From contig JAVMKL010000271.1 in NCBI GenBank assembly GCA_031732875.1, positions 14,763 through 78,762 on the forward strand: DNA of 64,000 nucleotides. Direction: 5' to 3'. The translations under genes were made by a program, and so were the position numbers. Below, piece after piece: positions 43,901 through 53,503 of this stretch (within the stretch, counting starts at the first letter, position 1; each line of letters starts with the position of its first letter). The notes under the pieces are model-generated. The model was not told where the DNA came from and made no database searches. It saw nothing but the letters and a program-made list of their open reading frames with translations. The DNA is from JAVMKJ01 sp031732875. GTDB lineage: Bacteria; Pseudomonadota; Gammaproteobacteria; Competibacterales; Competibacteraceae.

Positions 43901-43932
43901 ATCTCAACTTTCTTCATTCCCGTTACCACACC

Positions 43933-44463
43933 ATGAAATCGATTGAAACCCTGCTCGAACGCATCATCCTCCTCAGTCGCTGGCTGCTGGCGCCGATTTA
44001 TCTCGCGCTGATCGCCATTCTGATCCTGTTTACGGTCAAGGCCTTTCAGGAGGTCATTCACCTGTTCGCGGTCATCACCACCACCAGCGAAGTGGATTTG
44101 GTGCTGTCGGCGCTGGCTCTGATCGACATGGCGCTGGTCGCCAGCCTGCTGGTGATGGTGGTTCTCAGCAGCTACGAAACCTTCGTGTCCAATCTCGATG
44201 TGGGCGAGGGGCAGGAAAAACCGTCCTGGCTGGGCAAGATCGACGCGGCGACCATCAAAGTCAAACTGGCGGTCGCCATCGTCGCCATTTCCTCCATTCA
44301 CCTGCTCAAGGCGTTCATGACCGCCGAGCGCGGGCAAGATGATGTATCGCTGTGGAACAACCAGTTGTTCTGGCTGGTCGTCATCCACCTGACTTTCGTG
44401 CTGTCGGCGCTGGGGATGGCGGTGATCGACCGGATCGCCTTCGCCCAGCATCGCAATCACTGA
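43933..44463 (+). CDS. UPF0114 (YqhA-like) inner-membrane protein
   Basis: A 176-aa protein with four hydrophobic helices (about 17-40, 53-76, 105-130 and 140-165). MKSIETLLERIILLSRWLLA and LVVMVVLSSYETFVSNLD-like segments are typical of the UPF0114/YqhA family. It starts 32 bases after dtd on the same strand. Its function is unknown. Confidence 0.85.
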   Translation: MKSIETLLERIILLSRWLLAPIYLALIAILILFTVKAFQEVIHLFAVITTTSEVDLVLSALALIDMALVASLLVMVVLSSYETFVSNLDVGEGQEKPSWLGKIDAATIKVKLAVAIVAISSIHLLKAFMTAERGQDDVSLWNNQLFWLVVIHLTFVLSALGMAVIDRIAFAQHRNH

Positions 44464-44467
44464 TGGA

Positions 44468-45346
44468 TTAGAGGCCGTGCCGGCCCACCCAGTCGCGGGC
44501 GAACTGCCAGGCCACCCGGCCGCTGCGCGACCCACGCTGCAAGGCCCAGCGCAATGCTTCCTCGCGCGCGACATTTTCCAGGCCCGCCGGGCAACCCAAT
44601 TGTTCCAGCCAGTAGACGACGATGGCCAGATAGTCATCCTGGCCGAAGGGATGGAAGGAGAGCCACAGTCCGAACCGTTCCGACAGCGAAATCTTTTCTT
44701 CCACCGCCTCGCCGTAGTGCAGCTCGCCCTCGACGATCCGGGCGTCCTGATTTTCCCGCATGTACTCGGGCAACAGGTGGCGGCGATTGGAAGTGGCGCA
44801 CAGCAAGACGTTGTCGGGCGCGGCGCTGATCGAACCGTCCAGCATCGCCTTGAGCGCCTTGTAGCTGGGATCGTTGGCCTCGAACGACAGGTCGTCGCAG
44901 TACAGCAGAAACCGCTCGGGCCGCTCGAACAGCGGCTCGACGATTTCCGGCAGATCGATCAGGTCGTGCTTGTCCACCTCGATCAACCGCAGGCCGCGGC
45001 CGGCGTACTCGTTGAGCAGAGCCTTGATCAACGAAGACTTGCCGGTACCACGCGCGCCCCATAACAGGACGTTGTTGCAAGGCCGTCCCGCCAGGAATTG
45101 CCGCACGTTCAGATCCATGGCCGCTTTCTGGCGATCGATCCGTTGCAGGTCGGCCAGCCGCAGGTGATGGGGATGCCGCACCGGATGCAAAAAGCCGCGC
45201 TGGCCGAGCCGCCGCCAGCGAAACGCCCTGCACCGTTCCCAGTCCGGCGGTTCCGGCGCCGCCGGCAGCAGGGTCTCCAACCGCTCGAGCACGCCGCTCA
45301 GCCGATCGGCCACCGCCCGGTCCAGGGTCAGGGTAACCGACGCCAT
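44468..45346 (-). CDS. DUF815 AAA-type ATPase
   Basis: A 292-aa protein with Walker A NVLLWGARGTGKSSLIKALL (about 92-111), Walker B FLLYCDDLSFE (about 146-156), sensor 1 NVLLCATSNRRHLLPEYM and an arginine-rich end. This is the DUF815 family of ATPases, widespread and uncharacterised. It starts 4 bases after the prc stop on the same strand, so a link to protein quality control is possible but unproven. It converges on the UPF0114 gene. Confidence 0.85.
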   Translation of the reverse strand: MASVTLTLDRAVADRLSGVLERLETLLPAAPEPPDWERCRAFRWRRLGQRGFLHPVRHPHHLRLADLQRIDRQKAAMDLNVRQFLAGRPCNNVLLWGARGTGKSSLIKALLNEYAGRGLRLIEVDKHDLIDLPEIVEPLFERPERFLLYCDDLSFEANDPSYKALKAMLDGSISAAPDNVLLCATSNRRHLLPEYMRENQDARIVEGELHYGEAVEEKISLSERFGLWLSFHPFGQDDYLAIVVYWLEQLGCPAGLENVAREEALRWALQRGSRSGRVAWQFARDWVGRHGL

Positions 45347-45350
45347 GGCG

Positions 45351-47465
45351 CTAGCGGCTCATCACCAGCGTGCCGGGCTCGTTGGTGCCACCCAAAACGA
45401 TCAGATCGGCGACGATGCGCGCGCTTTCCTCCAGCGCCGCGTCCGGAATCACGCTATCCTTGCCTTCCGGAATCTCGTCGCCGGGTTTGAGCGGCGGCAG
45501 TCCCTTGGCGGCGCGATAGCGGTTCTCGCGCTCCCGCTGCCAGCCTTCGATGCGCTCCCGTTCGATCCGGCGCTGGCTTTCCAGCAGCGAAACCGTGGTC
45601 TTCTCCCGCTGCTGCCGGGTGAACTCGAGATCGCGCAGGAACGCCTGGTAATCCGGATTGCCAGCGACGCGCGCCTGGTGCCGCCGCGCCAATTCCGGCA
45701 CCAGCGCCGCCAGCCGGCGGTCGTCGCGATAGCGGGTGGCGGCGATCTCGTCCCAAGGCAAGGCGTTTTTCTGAGCGCTCTCGCCGATCTCCTCGCTGTC
45801 CACCACCGATGGAATGGCGATATCCGGCTGAACCCCGCGATGTTGGGTGCTACTGCCGTTGACTCGGTAGAACTTGGCGATGGTCAGTTTCAATTGGCCT
45901 TGCGGGTCCTTGGTCCGGGTGAGCCGGTTCAGATCCACCAGGGTCTGCACCGTGCCCTTGCCAAAGGTCGGATCGCCGATGACGATGCCGCGTCCGTAGT
46001 CCTGGATGGCGCCGGCGAAGATCTCCGAGGCCGAGGCACTGGCGTGATCCACCAGCACCGCCAGGGGTCCGGTGTAGACCTGCTCGGGTTCGCCATCCTT
46101 TTCGACCTCCACCCGACCGTCGGCCTGCTTGACCTGCACCACCGGTCCATCTCCGACGAACAGGCCGGTCAAATCCACTGCTTCCTGCAGCGAACCGCCA
46201 CCGTTCTCGCGCAGGTCCAGCACCAGCCCGTCGATCTTGCCGCGCAATTCATTCAGCAGGCGCCGGACGTCGCGGGTCGTACTGCGGTAGTCGGCCACGC
46301 CGCGCCGGGCGGCGTCGAAATCGCTGTAAAATGCCGGAACGGTGATGACTCCGATCCGCAGCTCGCGACCGTCGGAACCCTTGAAGGTCTTGATCTCGCT
46401 TTTGGCGGCCTGCTTCTCCAGCTTGATGGTGTCGCGCACCAGCCGCACGGTCTTCTCCGCCGCGGTCGCGCCGGCCTTGCCGGGCAACACCTTCAGTCGT
46501 ACCACCGTGCCGCGCTGGCCGCGGATACGATCGACCACGTCGTCGAGCCTCCAACCGACTACATCCATCCAGGGGCCGTTGTCGCCCTGCGCCACCGCGA
46601 CGATCTTGTCGCTGGGCTTGATCTGCTTGCTGAGATCGGCCGGACCGCCGGCGACCAGTTCGACCACGGTCACCTGCTCGTCCTCCATCCGCAGCACGCA
46701 ACCGATGCCTTCCAACGACAGACGCATCTGGATGTTGAAATTCTCGGTGTTGCGCGGGGAGAAGTAGGCGGTGTGCGGATCGAAGGATTGAGCCACCGCG
46801 TTCATGTACATCTGGAACACATCGTCGCTGCTCGATTGTAGCGCCTGCCGCAGACGGTTGTCGTAGCGCTTGACCAGCAGCTCGCGGGCGGCGGCTTGGT
46901 CCTTTCCGGACAGCACCAAGGTGAGCACCTCGTGCTTGAGTCGTTTGCGCCAGATATCGTCCAGTTCCGCCGGCGTCCTGGCCCAGGGGGCATTCTTGCG
47001 ATCCACGTTCAGGGATTCGTCCACATCGAAACGGAACTCCTGTTGGAGCAGCGTCTGGATCCGGGCGGTCCGCTCCGCCAACCGGCGCAGATAGACGTTG
47101 AAGATGTCGTAGGCCGGCTGCAGATCGGCGCGATTCAGGGCGTCGTCCAGGGTATCGCGATATTTCTCGAAGCCGGCGATGTCGCTGGCCAGGAAATAGG
47201 AACGGCTGAAATCAAGATCGTCGAGATACGTGGTCAGAATCAGCGAGGACAGCCGGTCGTCCAGCTTGCTCTGCCGATAATGGTGCTGCGACAGCAGTCC
47301 GGCAATGGTGCGATCCAGCGAGGTTTGCCTGGAAGTCGGCGTCAAGGGCTTGACGTCGATGACGTCCGGACCCGGATCGGTCGGTTTCGCGAACGCCCCC
47401 GCCAGGTTCAAAACCAGGATCAGGGGCAACAGAGCCAGCAACTTCAGGGTTCGAAAATTACGCAT
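45351..47465 (-). CDS. prc: Tail-specific (carboxy-terminal processing) protease
   Basis: A 704-aa periplasmic S41 protease. It has a signal peptide (MRNFRTLKLLALLPLILVL), an N-terminal Prc helical domain, a PDZ domain (about 225-320; GIGCVLRMEDEQVTVVELV) and the catalytic Ser-Lys dyad in DHASASASEIFAGAIQDYG and GDPTFGKGTVQTLVDLN. In E. coli Prc trims FtsI and degrades envelope proteins with NlpI. The ATG at 47465 gives the cleanest leader; one at 47480 adds 5 residues. The C-terminal DUF3340-like segment is present. Confidence 0.93.
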   Translation of the reverse strand: MRNFRTLKLLALLPLILVLNLAGAFAKPTDPGPDVIDVKPLTPTSRQTSLDRTIAGLLSQHHYRQSKLDDRLSSLILTTYLDDLDFSRSYFLASDIAGFEKYRDTLDDALNRADLQPAYDIFNVYLRRLAERTARIQTLLQQEFRFDVDESLNVDRKNAPWARTPAELDDIWRKRLKHEVLTLVLSGKDQAAARELLVKRYDNRLRQALQSSSDDVFQMYMNAVAQSFDPHTAYFSPRNTENFNIQMRLSLEGIGCVLRMEDEQVTVVELVAGGPADLSKQIKPSDKIVAVAQGDNGPWMDVVGWRLDDVVDRIRGQRGTVVRLKVLPGKAGATAAEKTVRLVRDTIKLEKQAAKSEIKTFKGSDGRELRIGVITVPAFYSDFDAARRGVADYRSTTRDVRRLLNELRGKIDGLVLDLRENGGGSLQEAVDLTGLFVGDGPVVQVKQADGRVEVEKDGEPEQVYTGPLAVLVDHASASASEIFAGAIQDYGRGIVIGDPTFGKGTVQTLVDLNRLTRTKDPQGQLKLTIAKFYRVNGSSTQHRGVQPDIAIPSVVDSEEIGESAQKNALPWDEIAATRYRDDRRLAALVPELARRHQARVAGNPDYQAFLRDLEFTRQQREKTTVSLLESQRRIERERIEGWQRERENRYRAAKGLPPLKPGDEIPEGKDSVIPDAALEESARIVADLIVLGGTNEPGTLVMSR

Positions 47466-47517
47466 GATGCTTCTCGACAAGAACGGATTTCGTCATGTTG
47501 CGCCGCCCGGAACCGCG

Positions 47518-48363
47518 TCAGGACGATGAAGGATGGACCAGAATGATGTCGGTGGCCACCGGCTGTTTGCCGTTCGGTTCGGCCAAGGTGAACTCGAAAA
47601 GGTGGTTGCGGGACGGCAGTTTCATGACGTTGAAGCCGTCCGGCAGGCTGGAGTCGTGAAAGAACGCGGTCCGGTACGGCGAATCGGAATCGCGGGAGTC
47701 GGTCTTCCACAGATAGGGCGACAGTTTGACCAGAAACCGCATGAAGCCAAAGCTCTTGTTGTCGTCGTGGTGGTAGCAGTAGCCGCGCACCCGCGAACCC
47801 ATCGCGCCCCACACCGGCGAGAAATAATCGTCGCCGCGGGTCGGCAACAGACCCGGCACCAGGTAACCGGACACGTACATGTCCGACTCTCGGCGCAGTT
47901 CCTCGGACACGTTGTCGAACGCCAGGGTCTCGACCCGGCAGCCTTTGTTCTGCAGGGCGCGCACCACCTGCACGAAATCGCCATCGCCCGTTACCAGCAG
48001 TACACGGTCCAGATTCTCCGATTGCAGCAGTACGTCGACCGCCATGTCGAGATCGGCGTTGGCCTTGCCGAAGCGGTTGCCGGCTTCGTCCTGGAACCAT
48101 TTGACTCTTTTTTCGATAACCTTGTAACCGAGCTCGCGCAGAGCGGACTGATAGGCGCGGGCCTTGTCACGATAGACCGTATTGGTTTCGGCGCGTTCCT
48201 CGTCGTAGGACAGGTAAACGTTCAAACGTAGCGGCTCGGCATGATCGCGACAGGCAAACTCGCGCAACACATCGTATTGCATGCGCTGCCCGCCGTTGCG
48301 GGAGATATTAGCGGCGTCCACGTAAACGCCAACCTTGGCATGAGATTTGAGGTCGATAGTCAT
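47518..48363 (-). CDS. NYN-domain (LabA/DUF88-like) putative ribonuclease
   Basis: A 281-aa protein. The NYN fold (about 10-165) shows the acidic metal site as VGVYVDAANISRNGGQR, ANADLDMAVDVLLQSENLD and LLVTGDGDFVQVVRALQNKG. NYN domains belong to the PIN-like nuclease group and act in RNA turnover. The C-terminal 110 residues (YCYHHDDNKSFGFMRFLVKL) are not recognised. The ATG at 48363 starts the conserved part; an in-frame Met at 48462 adds 33 poor residues. The upstream 220 bases are AT-rich near the start. Confidence 0.82.
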   Translation of the reverse strand: MTIDLKSHAKVGVYVDAANISRNGGQRMQYDVLREFACRDHAEPLRLNVYLSYDEERAETNTVYRDKARAYQSALRELGYKVIEKRVKWFQDEAGNRFGKANADLDMAVDVLLQSENLDRVLLVTGDGDFVQVVRALQNKGCRVETLAFDNVSEELRRESDMYVSGYLVPGLLPTRGDDYFSPVWGAMGSRVRGYCYHHDDNKSFGFMRFLVKLSPYLWKTDSRDSDSPYRTAFFHDSSLPDGFNVMKLPSRNHLFEFTLAEPNGKQPVATDIILVHPSSS

Positions 48364-48587
48364 AATGTTTGTTTTAATACTCGCATTAATAATGCTTGAT
48401 AGATTGAGGTGTCGATCGATAATTGTTGGAGACGAATCGTGTCGTGTTGTTAATGCAAACACCGCCTCGAACCGCCGTATTCTAGCAATTTCGCAACGCT
48501 ACCGGCACGGCGCGCTGGTTCCCCTTAACCCTTCCTCTCGCGCCGCTGGCAATCGCGGCCGGCCCGGCGGATGGGTTGATCGGAAGG

Positions 48588-49364
48588 TTAACGATCACCG
48601 GCCCCATCCGGTTGTCGCCGTTCCGCATACAGCAACGGTCTGAGCAGATCTAGCGGCACCGGAAACACCACGGTCGTGTTGTTCTGAATACCGATGTCGT
48701 TGAGCGTCTGCAAGTAGCGCAACTGCAGGGCCTGCGGCTGGGAGGCGATGATCTCGGCGGCCTGGCGGATCCGCTCGGCGGCCTGGAATTCCCCCTCGGC
48801 GTTGATGACCTTGGCCCGCCGCTCGCGTTCGGCCTCGGCCTGACGGGCGATGGCGCGGATCATGCTCCCTTCGAGATCGACGCGCTTGATTTCGACGTTG
48901 GACACCTTGATTCCCCAAATGTCGGTCTCGGCATCCAGAATATTCTGGATGTCCCGGTTCAACTCATCCCGTCCCGCCAGCATCTCGTCCAGTTCGTGCT
49001 GGCCCAGCACGGAACGCAGCGTGGTCTGGGCCAACTGGCTGGTGGCGTTATAGTAATCCTCGACTTGAATGATGGCCCGCTCCGCGTCGATCACCCGGAA
49101 ATAGATCACCGCATCCACCTTGACCGAGACGTTGTCGCGGGAAATCACGTCCTGGCTGGGAACGTCCATGACGACGGTGCGCAGGTCTACCCGCCTCATC
49201 TGCTGGATGACCGGAACCACGATGATCAGCCCCGGTCCCTTGACCGCCTGGAAGCGGCCGAGAAAAAACACCACGCCGCGTTCGTACTCGAAGAGCACCT
49301 TGATGGAGGCAAAAGCTAGGAACAGCAAAATCAACAGCGCGATAATGATCGGATTGAAGATCAT
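48588..49364 (-). CDS. Slipin/stomatin-like SPFH membrane protein
   Basis: A 258-aa protein with one N-terminal membrane helix (FNPIIIALLILLFLAFASI) and an SPFH domain (FEYERGVVFFLGRFQAVKGP, VDLRTVVMDVPSQDVISRDN, VDAVIYFRVID). A coiled coil follows (RAIARQAEAERERRAKVINA). Slipins assemble in membrane microdomains and pair with NfeD proteases. The start overlaps the stop of the upstream nfeD gene by 4 bases (ATGA), the usual pairing. Confidence 0.9.
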   Translation of the reverse strand: MIFNPIIIALLILLFLAFASIKVLFEYERGVVFFLGRFQAVKGPGLIIVVPVIQQMRRVDLRTVVMDVPSQDVISRDNVSVKVDAVIYFRVIDAERAIIQVEDYYNATSQLAQTTLRSVLGQHELDEMLAGRDELNRDIQNILDAETDIWGIKVSNVEIKRVDLEGSMIRAIARQAEAERERRAKVINAEGEFQAAERIRQAAEIIASQPQALQLRYLQTLNDIGIQNNTTVVFPVPLDLLRPLLYAERRQPDGAGDR

Positions 49365-50770
49365 GACGGCGTTTCTCCCCTGTCGGAATCCAGCGGTTGC
49401 ACGAGCAGCGTCAGGCCGTCGCGGCCGGCGACCCGGATCCGCTCGCCTTGGCGCAGGGGTCGGTCGGCGCGGACCCACCAGGATTCGCCATGAATCCATG
49501 CCCGGCTGGCATCGTCGGCCATGACCGAGCCCGTCGCACCGAGCATTTGTTCCGCGCCGCTGACCGCCGGCCGGCGACGCTGGCGGACCATCAGCGTCGC
49601 CAGACCGAGTAGGACCGCCACGCTGGCCAAGGCGAAGCCGAGGATCAGCGCCAAGGGGACTTCGTAACCCGGACCGGTCTCGTCCCACAGCAGCAGCGAC
49701 CCGGCGACGAAGGCGGCGATCCCGCCCACGCCCAGCGCGCCGAAACTGGGCAAAAAGGCCTCGGCGACCATGAACGCCAAGCCGAGCAGCAGCAACGCCA
49801 GGCCGGCGTAGTTGACCGACAGGACCTGGAAGGCGAACAGCGCCAGCAGCAGGCAAATCCCGCCCAGCACGCCCGGCAGCGCCGTGCCCGGATTGGCCAA
49901 CTCGAAAAACAGTCCGTAAACGCCGACCAGCAGCAGGACATAGGCCACCAGCGGGTGAGCGATCGTGGCCAGCAACTGGTTGCGCCAGTCGGGGACGAGG
50001 ATTTCGACCGCCGCCCCCCGGGTCGCCAGCGATCGTTTCTCTCCGGAAACATCGACCAGCCGGCCATCGACCTGCTCGAGCAGATCGGGCACGTCCGCGG
50101 CGATCAGGTCGATCACCCCACGTTGTAGCGCGTCCCGGGCGCTCAGGCTGGCGGCCTCGGTAACGGCCTGTTCGGCCCACTCGGCGTTGCGCCCGCGCAT
50201 TTGGGCCAGCGCGCGGATATAGGCGCGGGCGTCGTTGACGATCTTGTGCTCCAAGTCGGAACCCGCCGGAACGGATTTGGCGTCCGGTTGGGCGGCGGGC
50301 TTGTCGGCGGGCTTGGGAGCGGCCGGGTCGCCGGGCCGATCATCGCTGGGCGGCCGGCTCGGCAACGGCAGGCCGCCGATCTGTACCGGCGTGGCGGCGC
50401 CGAGATTGGTGGCGGGCGCCATCGCCGCGAGGTGGCAGGCGTAAAGGATGTAGGTGCCAGCGCTGGCGGCGCGCGCGCCCTCTGGGGCGACATGGCCGAT
50501 CACCGGCACCGGCGAGGCCAGAATCGCCTGGATGATGTCCCGCATCGAACTGTCCAGGCCGCCGGGGGTATCGAGCTTCAGAATCACCGCGGCGGCGTTG
50601 CGCGCCCGCGCCTGCTCGAGGCCACGCTGGATGAAATCGCGGCTGGCCGGGCCGATGGGGCCCCGAACCTCCAGCAGCAACACCATCCCGGAGGGCGGCC
50701 CGATCGCGGGCGCGGCCCATCCGAGCCCGGCCAGCGCCAGCAACAACACCAGAAGCATCAATCCGCGCAT
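49361..50770 (-). CDS. NfeD-family membrane-bound ClpP-class serine protease
   Basis: A 469-aa protein: signal peptide (MRGLMLLVLLLALAGLGW), a ClpP-like protease domain (about 28-250), four membrane helices (about 265-385) and a C-terminal OB-fold NfeD domain. The catalytic dyad is probably Ser103 (EGARAASAGTYILYA) and Lys176 (LEHKIVNDARAYI), as in archaeal PH1510. A Pro/Ala/Lys-rich insertion lies between them (about 137-170). It cleaves stomatin-type partners, and one is encoded immediately downstream. The start at 50770 gives the leader. Confidence 0.88.
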   Translation of the reverse strand: MRGLMLLVLLLALAGLGWAAPAIGPPSGMVLLLEVRGPIGPASRDFIQRGLEQARARNAAAVILKLDTPGGLDSSMRDIIQAILASPVPVIGHVAPEGARAASAGTYILYACHLAAMAPATNLGAATPVQIGGLPLPSRPPSDDRPGDPAAPKPADKPAAQPDAKSVPAGSDLEHKIVNDARAYIRALAQMRGRNAEWAEQAVTEAASLSARDALQRGVIDLIAADVPDLLEQVDGRLVDVSGEKRSLATRGAAVEILVPDWRNQLLATIAHPLVAYVLLLVGVYGLFFELANPGTALPGVLGGICLLLALFAFQVLSVNYAGLALLLLGLAFMVAEAFLPSFGALGVGGIAAFVAGSLLLWDETGPGYEVPLALILGFALASVAVLLGLATLMVRQRRRPAVSGAEQMLGATGSVMADDASRAWIHGESWWVRADRPLRQGERIRVAGRDGLTLLVQPLDSDRGETPS

Positions 50771-50926
50771 GCCGGTCCCCGCCACAAACGTGAAGCCCAC
50801 CGGTAATTGTAGACCGTTGAAACCGTCGTCGGTGCGGGCGGACACCTCGGTCCGACTCAATCGGGCGATTACCCCTGCTGGACTTCAGGCTGGTGGCCGC
50901 CCTCACCCCATGGCGGCCCGAACGGC

Positions 50927-51349
50927 TCAGTCCTCCAGCGCGGCCCGAATTCGCGCCGCCAGCGCCTTGAGTTCCTCGGGCTTGGCGCGCGTGCGGCCAT
51001 GGGCGCCGGACCGCTGCCCTTCCCGCATCGGCACCACGTGAACGTGGTAGTGCGGCACGGTCTGGCCGGCGGCGGCGCCGTTGAACTGGCCGATGCGCAG
51101 ACCGTCGGGCGCCAGCGCCCGCTGCACCGCGCGGGCGATGCGCTGGGTGGTCTTCGCCACCGCAAGCAGGTCCGGTTCGGCGATTTCCAGCAGATTGGGC
51201 GCGTGTGCCTTGGAAATGACCAGCGCGTGACCCGGACTGGCCGGCTGGATGTCCATGAAGGTCAGCGTGCGCTCGTCCTCGTGAACCCTGATCGCCGGAA
51301 TTTCTCCTCGGACGATCTTACAGAAGACGCAGTCGGCATGGTCGGACAT
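50927..51349 (-). CDS. HIT-family hydrolase (HinT-like)
   Basis: A 140-aa HIT protein with CVFCKIVRGEIPAIRVHEDE at the N-terminus, MDIQPASPGHALVISKAHAP and the histidine triad GQTVPHYHVHVVPMREG (about 95-111). It resembles the HinT/HIT branch more than the Ap4A-type HIT gene at 19467. The likely reaction is hydrolysis of adenosine phosphoramidates. It stands alone between nfeD and the potassium genes. Confidence 0.9.
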   Translation of the reverse strand: MSDHADCVFCKIVRGEIPAIRVHEDERTLTFMDIQPASPGHALVISKAHAPNLLEIAEPDLLAVAKTTQRIARAVQRALAPDGLRIGQFNGAAAGQTVPHYHVHVVPMREGQRSGAHGRTRAKPEELKALAARIRAALED

Positions 51350-51420
51350 GGTGGAAACTCCCCGAGTGGTGGTGTTGGGTTTCTTCGCGGTTGGCAGTGG
51401 CGGGACCATCATCCCGATCC

Positions 51421-52083
51421 TCATTTCAATTTCTGGTGGATTTCGATCAGCTTCGCTTCCTCGCCCATCACCACTAGCACATCGTCCGCCACCAACTGAT
51501 AATTTGCGTCGGGAATGAGGGGCGCGGCTTTCTCCGCCGCCGGCTTGATGGCGATCACCCGCGCCCGATAGCGACCGAGGATCTCCAGGTCAGCCAGCCG
51601 GCGTCCCACCAGACTGGCGGGAACCTGCACGGTGATGGCGAAATAGCCGCCACCCAGCGCCACCGCATCGAGCAGTTTCAGCCGGGAGTAATGAATCAGA
51701 TGAGCGGTTTTGACCGCGATTTCCCGTTCCGGCTGCACCACGTCGCTGGCGCCGATCATGGTAAGGATCTTGCCTTGATCCTCGTTGGCCACCTTGACCA
51801 ACACCCGGGGGATGCCCAGTTCCTGTAGATAGTGGGTGAGCAGCACGCTGGTCTCGAAGCGCCCGCCGACGTCCACCACCACCACGTCCATGCCGCGGAT
51901 GCCGAGATCCTTGAGCGCCTCGCGGTCGGCCACATCGGCGACCATCGCCTTGTCGACGTGGCGCATGATCTCCTGCACCCGGTCCTCGTCCCGATCCACC
52001 GCCATCACGTCATCGCCGAGCGTGTGCAGGGTGCGAGCCAGATGAAAGCCGAAATCCTCCAGTCCCAATACCGCAACGCGCAT
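51421..52083 (-). CDS. ktrA: RCK-domain potassium transport regulator, TrkA/KtrA-like
   Basis: A 220-aa protein with a single TrkA-N Rossmann domain (MRVAVLGLEDFGFHLARTLH, VMAVDRDEDRVQEIMRHVD, DVVVVDVGGRFETSVLLTHY) and a TrkA-C domain (LEILGRYRARVIAIKPAAEK). Its size fits KtrA rather than the double-length E. coli TrkA. It binds nucleotide and gates the partner KtrB/TrkH channel encoded just upstream in the same operon. The ATG at 52083 is spaced 7 bases from GGAGA; the adjacent ATG at 52086 is an alternative. Confidence 0.88.
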   Translation of the reverse strand: MRVAVLGLEDFGFHLARTLHTLGDDVMAVDRDEDRVQEIMRHVDKAMVADVADREALKDLGIRGMDVVVVDVGGRFETSVLLTHYLQELGIPRVLVKVANEDQGKILTMIGASDVVQPEREIAVKTAHLIHYSRLKLLDAVALGGGYFAITVQVPASLVGRRLADLEILGRYRARVIAIKPAAEKAAPLIPDANYQLVADDVLVVMGEEAKLIEIHQKLK

Positions 52084-52104
52084 CATCCAATCTCCTCTAT
52101 GGGG

Positions 52105-53499
52105 TCAACCGATCATCACCTGCTCTTCCGCATAGGACACCGCCGGGCGCGGCTTCTGCTGGGAAATGGCGACGGCGACGGTCAACGGTCCCAGCCGACC
52201 GACGAACATCAACAGCATGATCAATATCTTACCGGCATCGCTCAGATTCGGGGTAATGCCGGTGGACAACCCGACCGTGCCCAACGCCGACACCACTTCA
52301 AACAGCAGCCCCAGCGACCATTCGACCGTGCGCGGATGAAACGGGCCGCTCACCTGCAAGGCGGAGAGCAGGATCACGCCGACGGTCATCAGGACGAAGG
52401 CCAGCGCGATCACCGAGGTCGCCCTGGCGACGTTGGCCTCGGGCACGCTGCGGTTGAACAGCCGGACGCCGCGCTCGCCGCGAACGCGGGCGCGTGCCAC
52501 CGCCAATAACACTCCCAGGGTGGTGGCCTTGAACCCGCCGGCGGTCGAACCGGGACAACCGCCGATCTGCATCAGCACGATGGTGAAAAACAGGGTGGCG
52601 GCAGTGACTTGGCCGTAGTCGATGGTATTGAAGCCGGCGGTCCGGGGCGTGACGGACGCGAACCAACTGGTGAGCAGGACATCCCGCCAGCCCATCTCTT
52701 CGAGCAGATTTTCGCGCTCCAGCATCATGAACCCCACCATCCCCACCAGCAGCAGCGCCGCCGTCATGGCCAGCGCCACCTTGGTGTGCAGGCTGAGCGA
52801 GTCGCGCTGGCCGCGCAGCCGGCGGCGCGTCCAGCGCGCCAGTTCCGCCAGCACCGCGAAGCCCAGCCCGCCGAGAATGATCAGCAGGGATATCGGCAGC
52901 ACGATGCCGGCGACGGACCGATCCGACATGAGATTGTCGGGGCGCAGGCCGAAACCGGCGTTGCAGAAGGCGCTGACGGCGTGAAACACCGAAACCCAAA
53001 GGGCCTGATCCAGCGGCAGGCGCTGGCTTTCGGTCAGAAACAGGATCGCCGCGCCGAGTACCTCGATGGTCAGCGTCCACAACAGTACCTGCCGCAGGAG
53101 CGAACCGAGACCGACGCGATGGCTGAGCGCGAAACTGTCCTGCACCGCGTCGCTGCTGGACAGCGTTACATTCTGACCGATCAGTATCAACAGCGTGGTG
53201 GACAGGGTGGCGATCCCCAGGCCGCCGACCTGCACCAAGCCGAGCAACACCCCCTGGCCGAAGCCGTTGAACGCGCCGCCGGGGTCGACCACCGCCAAGC
53301 CGGTGACGCAGACCGCGCTGGTGGCCATGAACAGCGCGTCGATGAAGGCGATGGAAGCACCGCTCCGGCTGGCGACGGGCAGGGACAGCAGCCCGCCGCC
53401 GATCAGGATGGTGGCGGCAAAACCGAAGACCAGCAAACGGGCCGGATGGCGGAGCAGGCGGGTCAAGGGATTAGCCTCGGTGGGATTGCGGAACAGCAT
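52105..53499 (-). CDS. ktrB: TrkH/KtrB-family potassium uptake channel subunit
   Basis: A 464-aa membrane protein of the Trk/Ktr/HKT superfamily. It has the four pore-loop pseudo-repeats seen as ATSAVCVTGLAVVDPG, AVSAFCNAGFGLRPDN, ASVTPRTAGFNTIDYG and VSALGTVGLSTGITPN, each with the selectivity glycine. IGGCPGSTAGGFKATTLG is the D3M2-type gating loop. Potassium (or sodium) uptake together with the RCK protein that follows is expected. The start at 53499 is 5 bases from the preceding gene's stop. Confidence 0.9.
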   Translation of the reverse strand: MLFRNPTEANPLTRLLRHPARLLVFGFAATILIGGGLLSLPVASRSGASIAFIDALFMATSAVCVTGLAVVDPGGAFNGFGQGVLLGLVQVGGLGIATLSTTLLILIGQNVTLSSSDAVQDSFALSHRVGLGSLLRQVLLWTLTIEVLGAAILFLTESQRLPLDQALWVSVFHAVSAFCNAGFGLRPDNLMSDRSVAGIVLPISLLIILGGLGFAVLAELARWTRRRLRGQRDSLSLHTKVALAMTAALLLVGMVGFMMLERENLLEEMGWRDVLLTSWFASVTPRTAGFNTIDYGQVTAATLFFTIVLMQIGGCPGSTAGGFKATTLGVLLAVARARVRGERGVRLFNRSVPEANVARATSVIALAFVLMTVGVILLSALQVSGPFHPRTVEWSLGLLFEVVSALGTVGLSTGITPNLSDAGKILIMLLMFVGRLGPLTVAVAISQQKPRPAVSYAEEQVMIG

Positions 53500-53503
53500 G
53501 GGA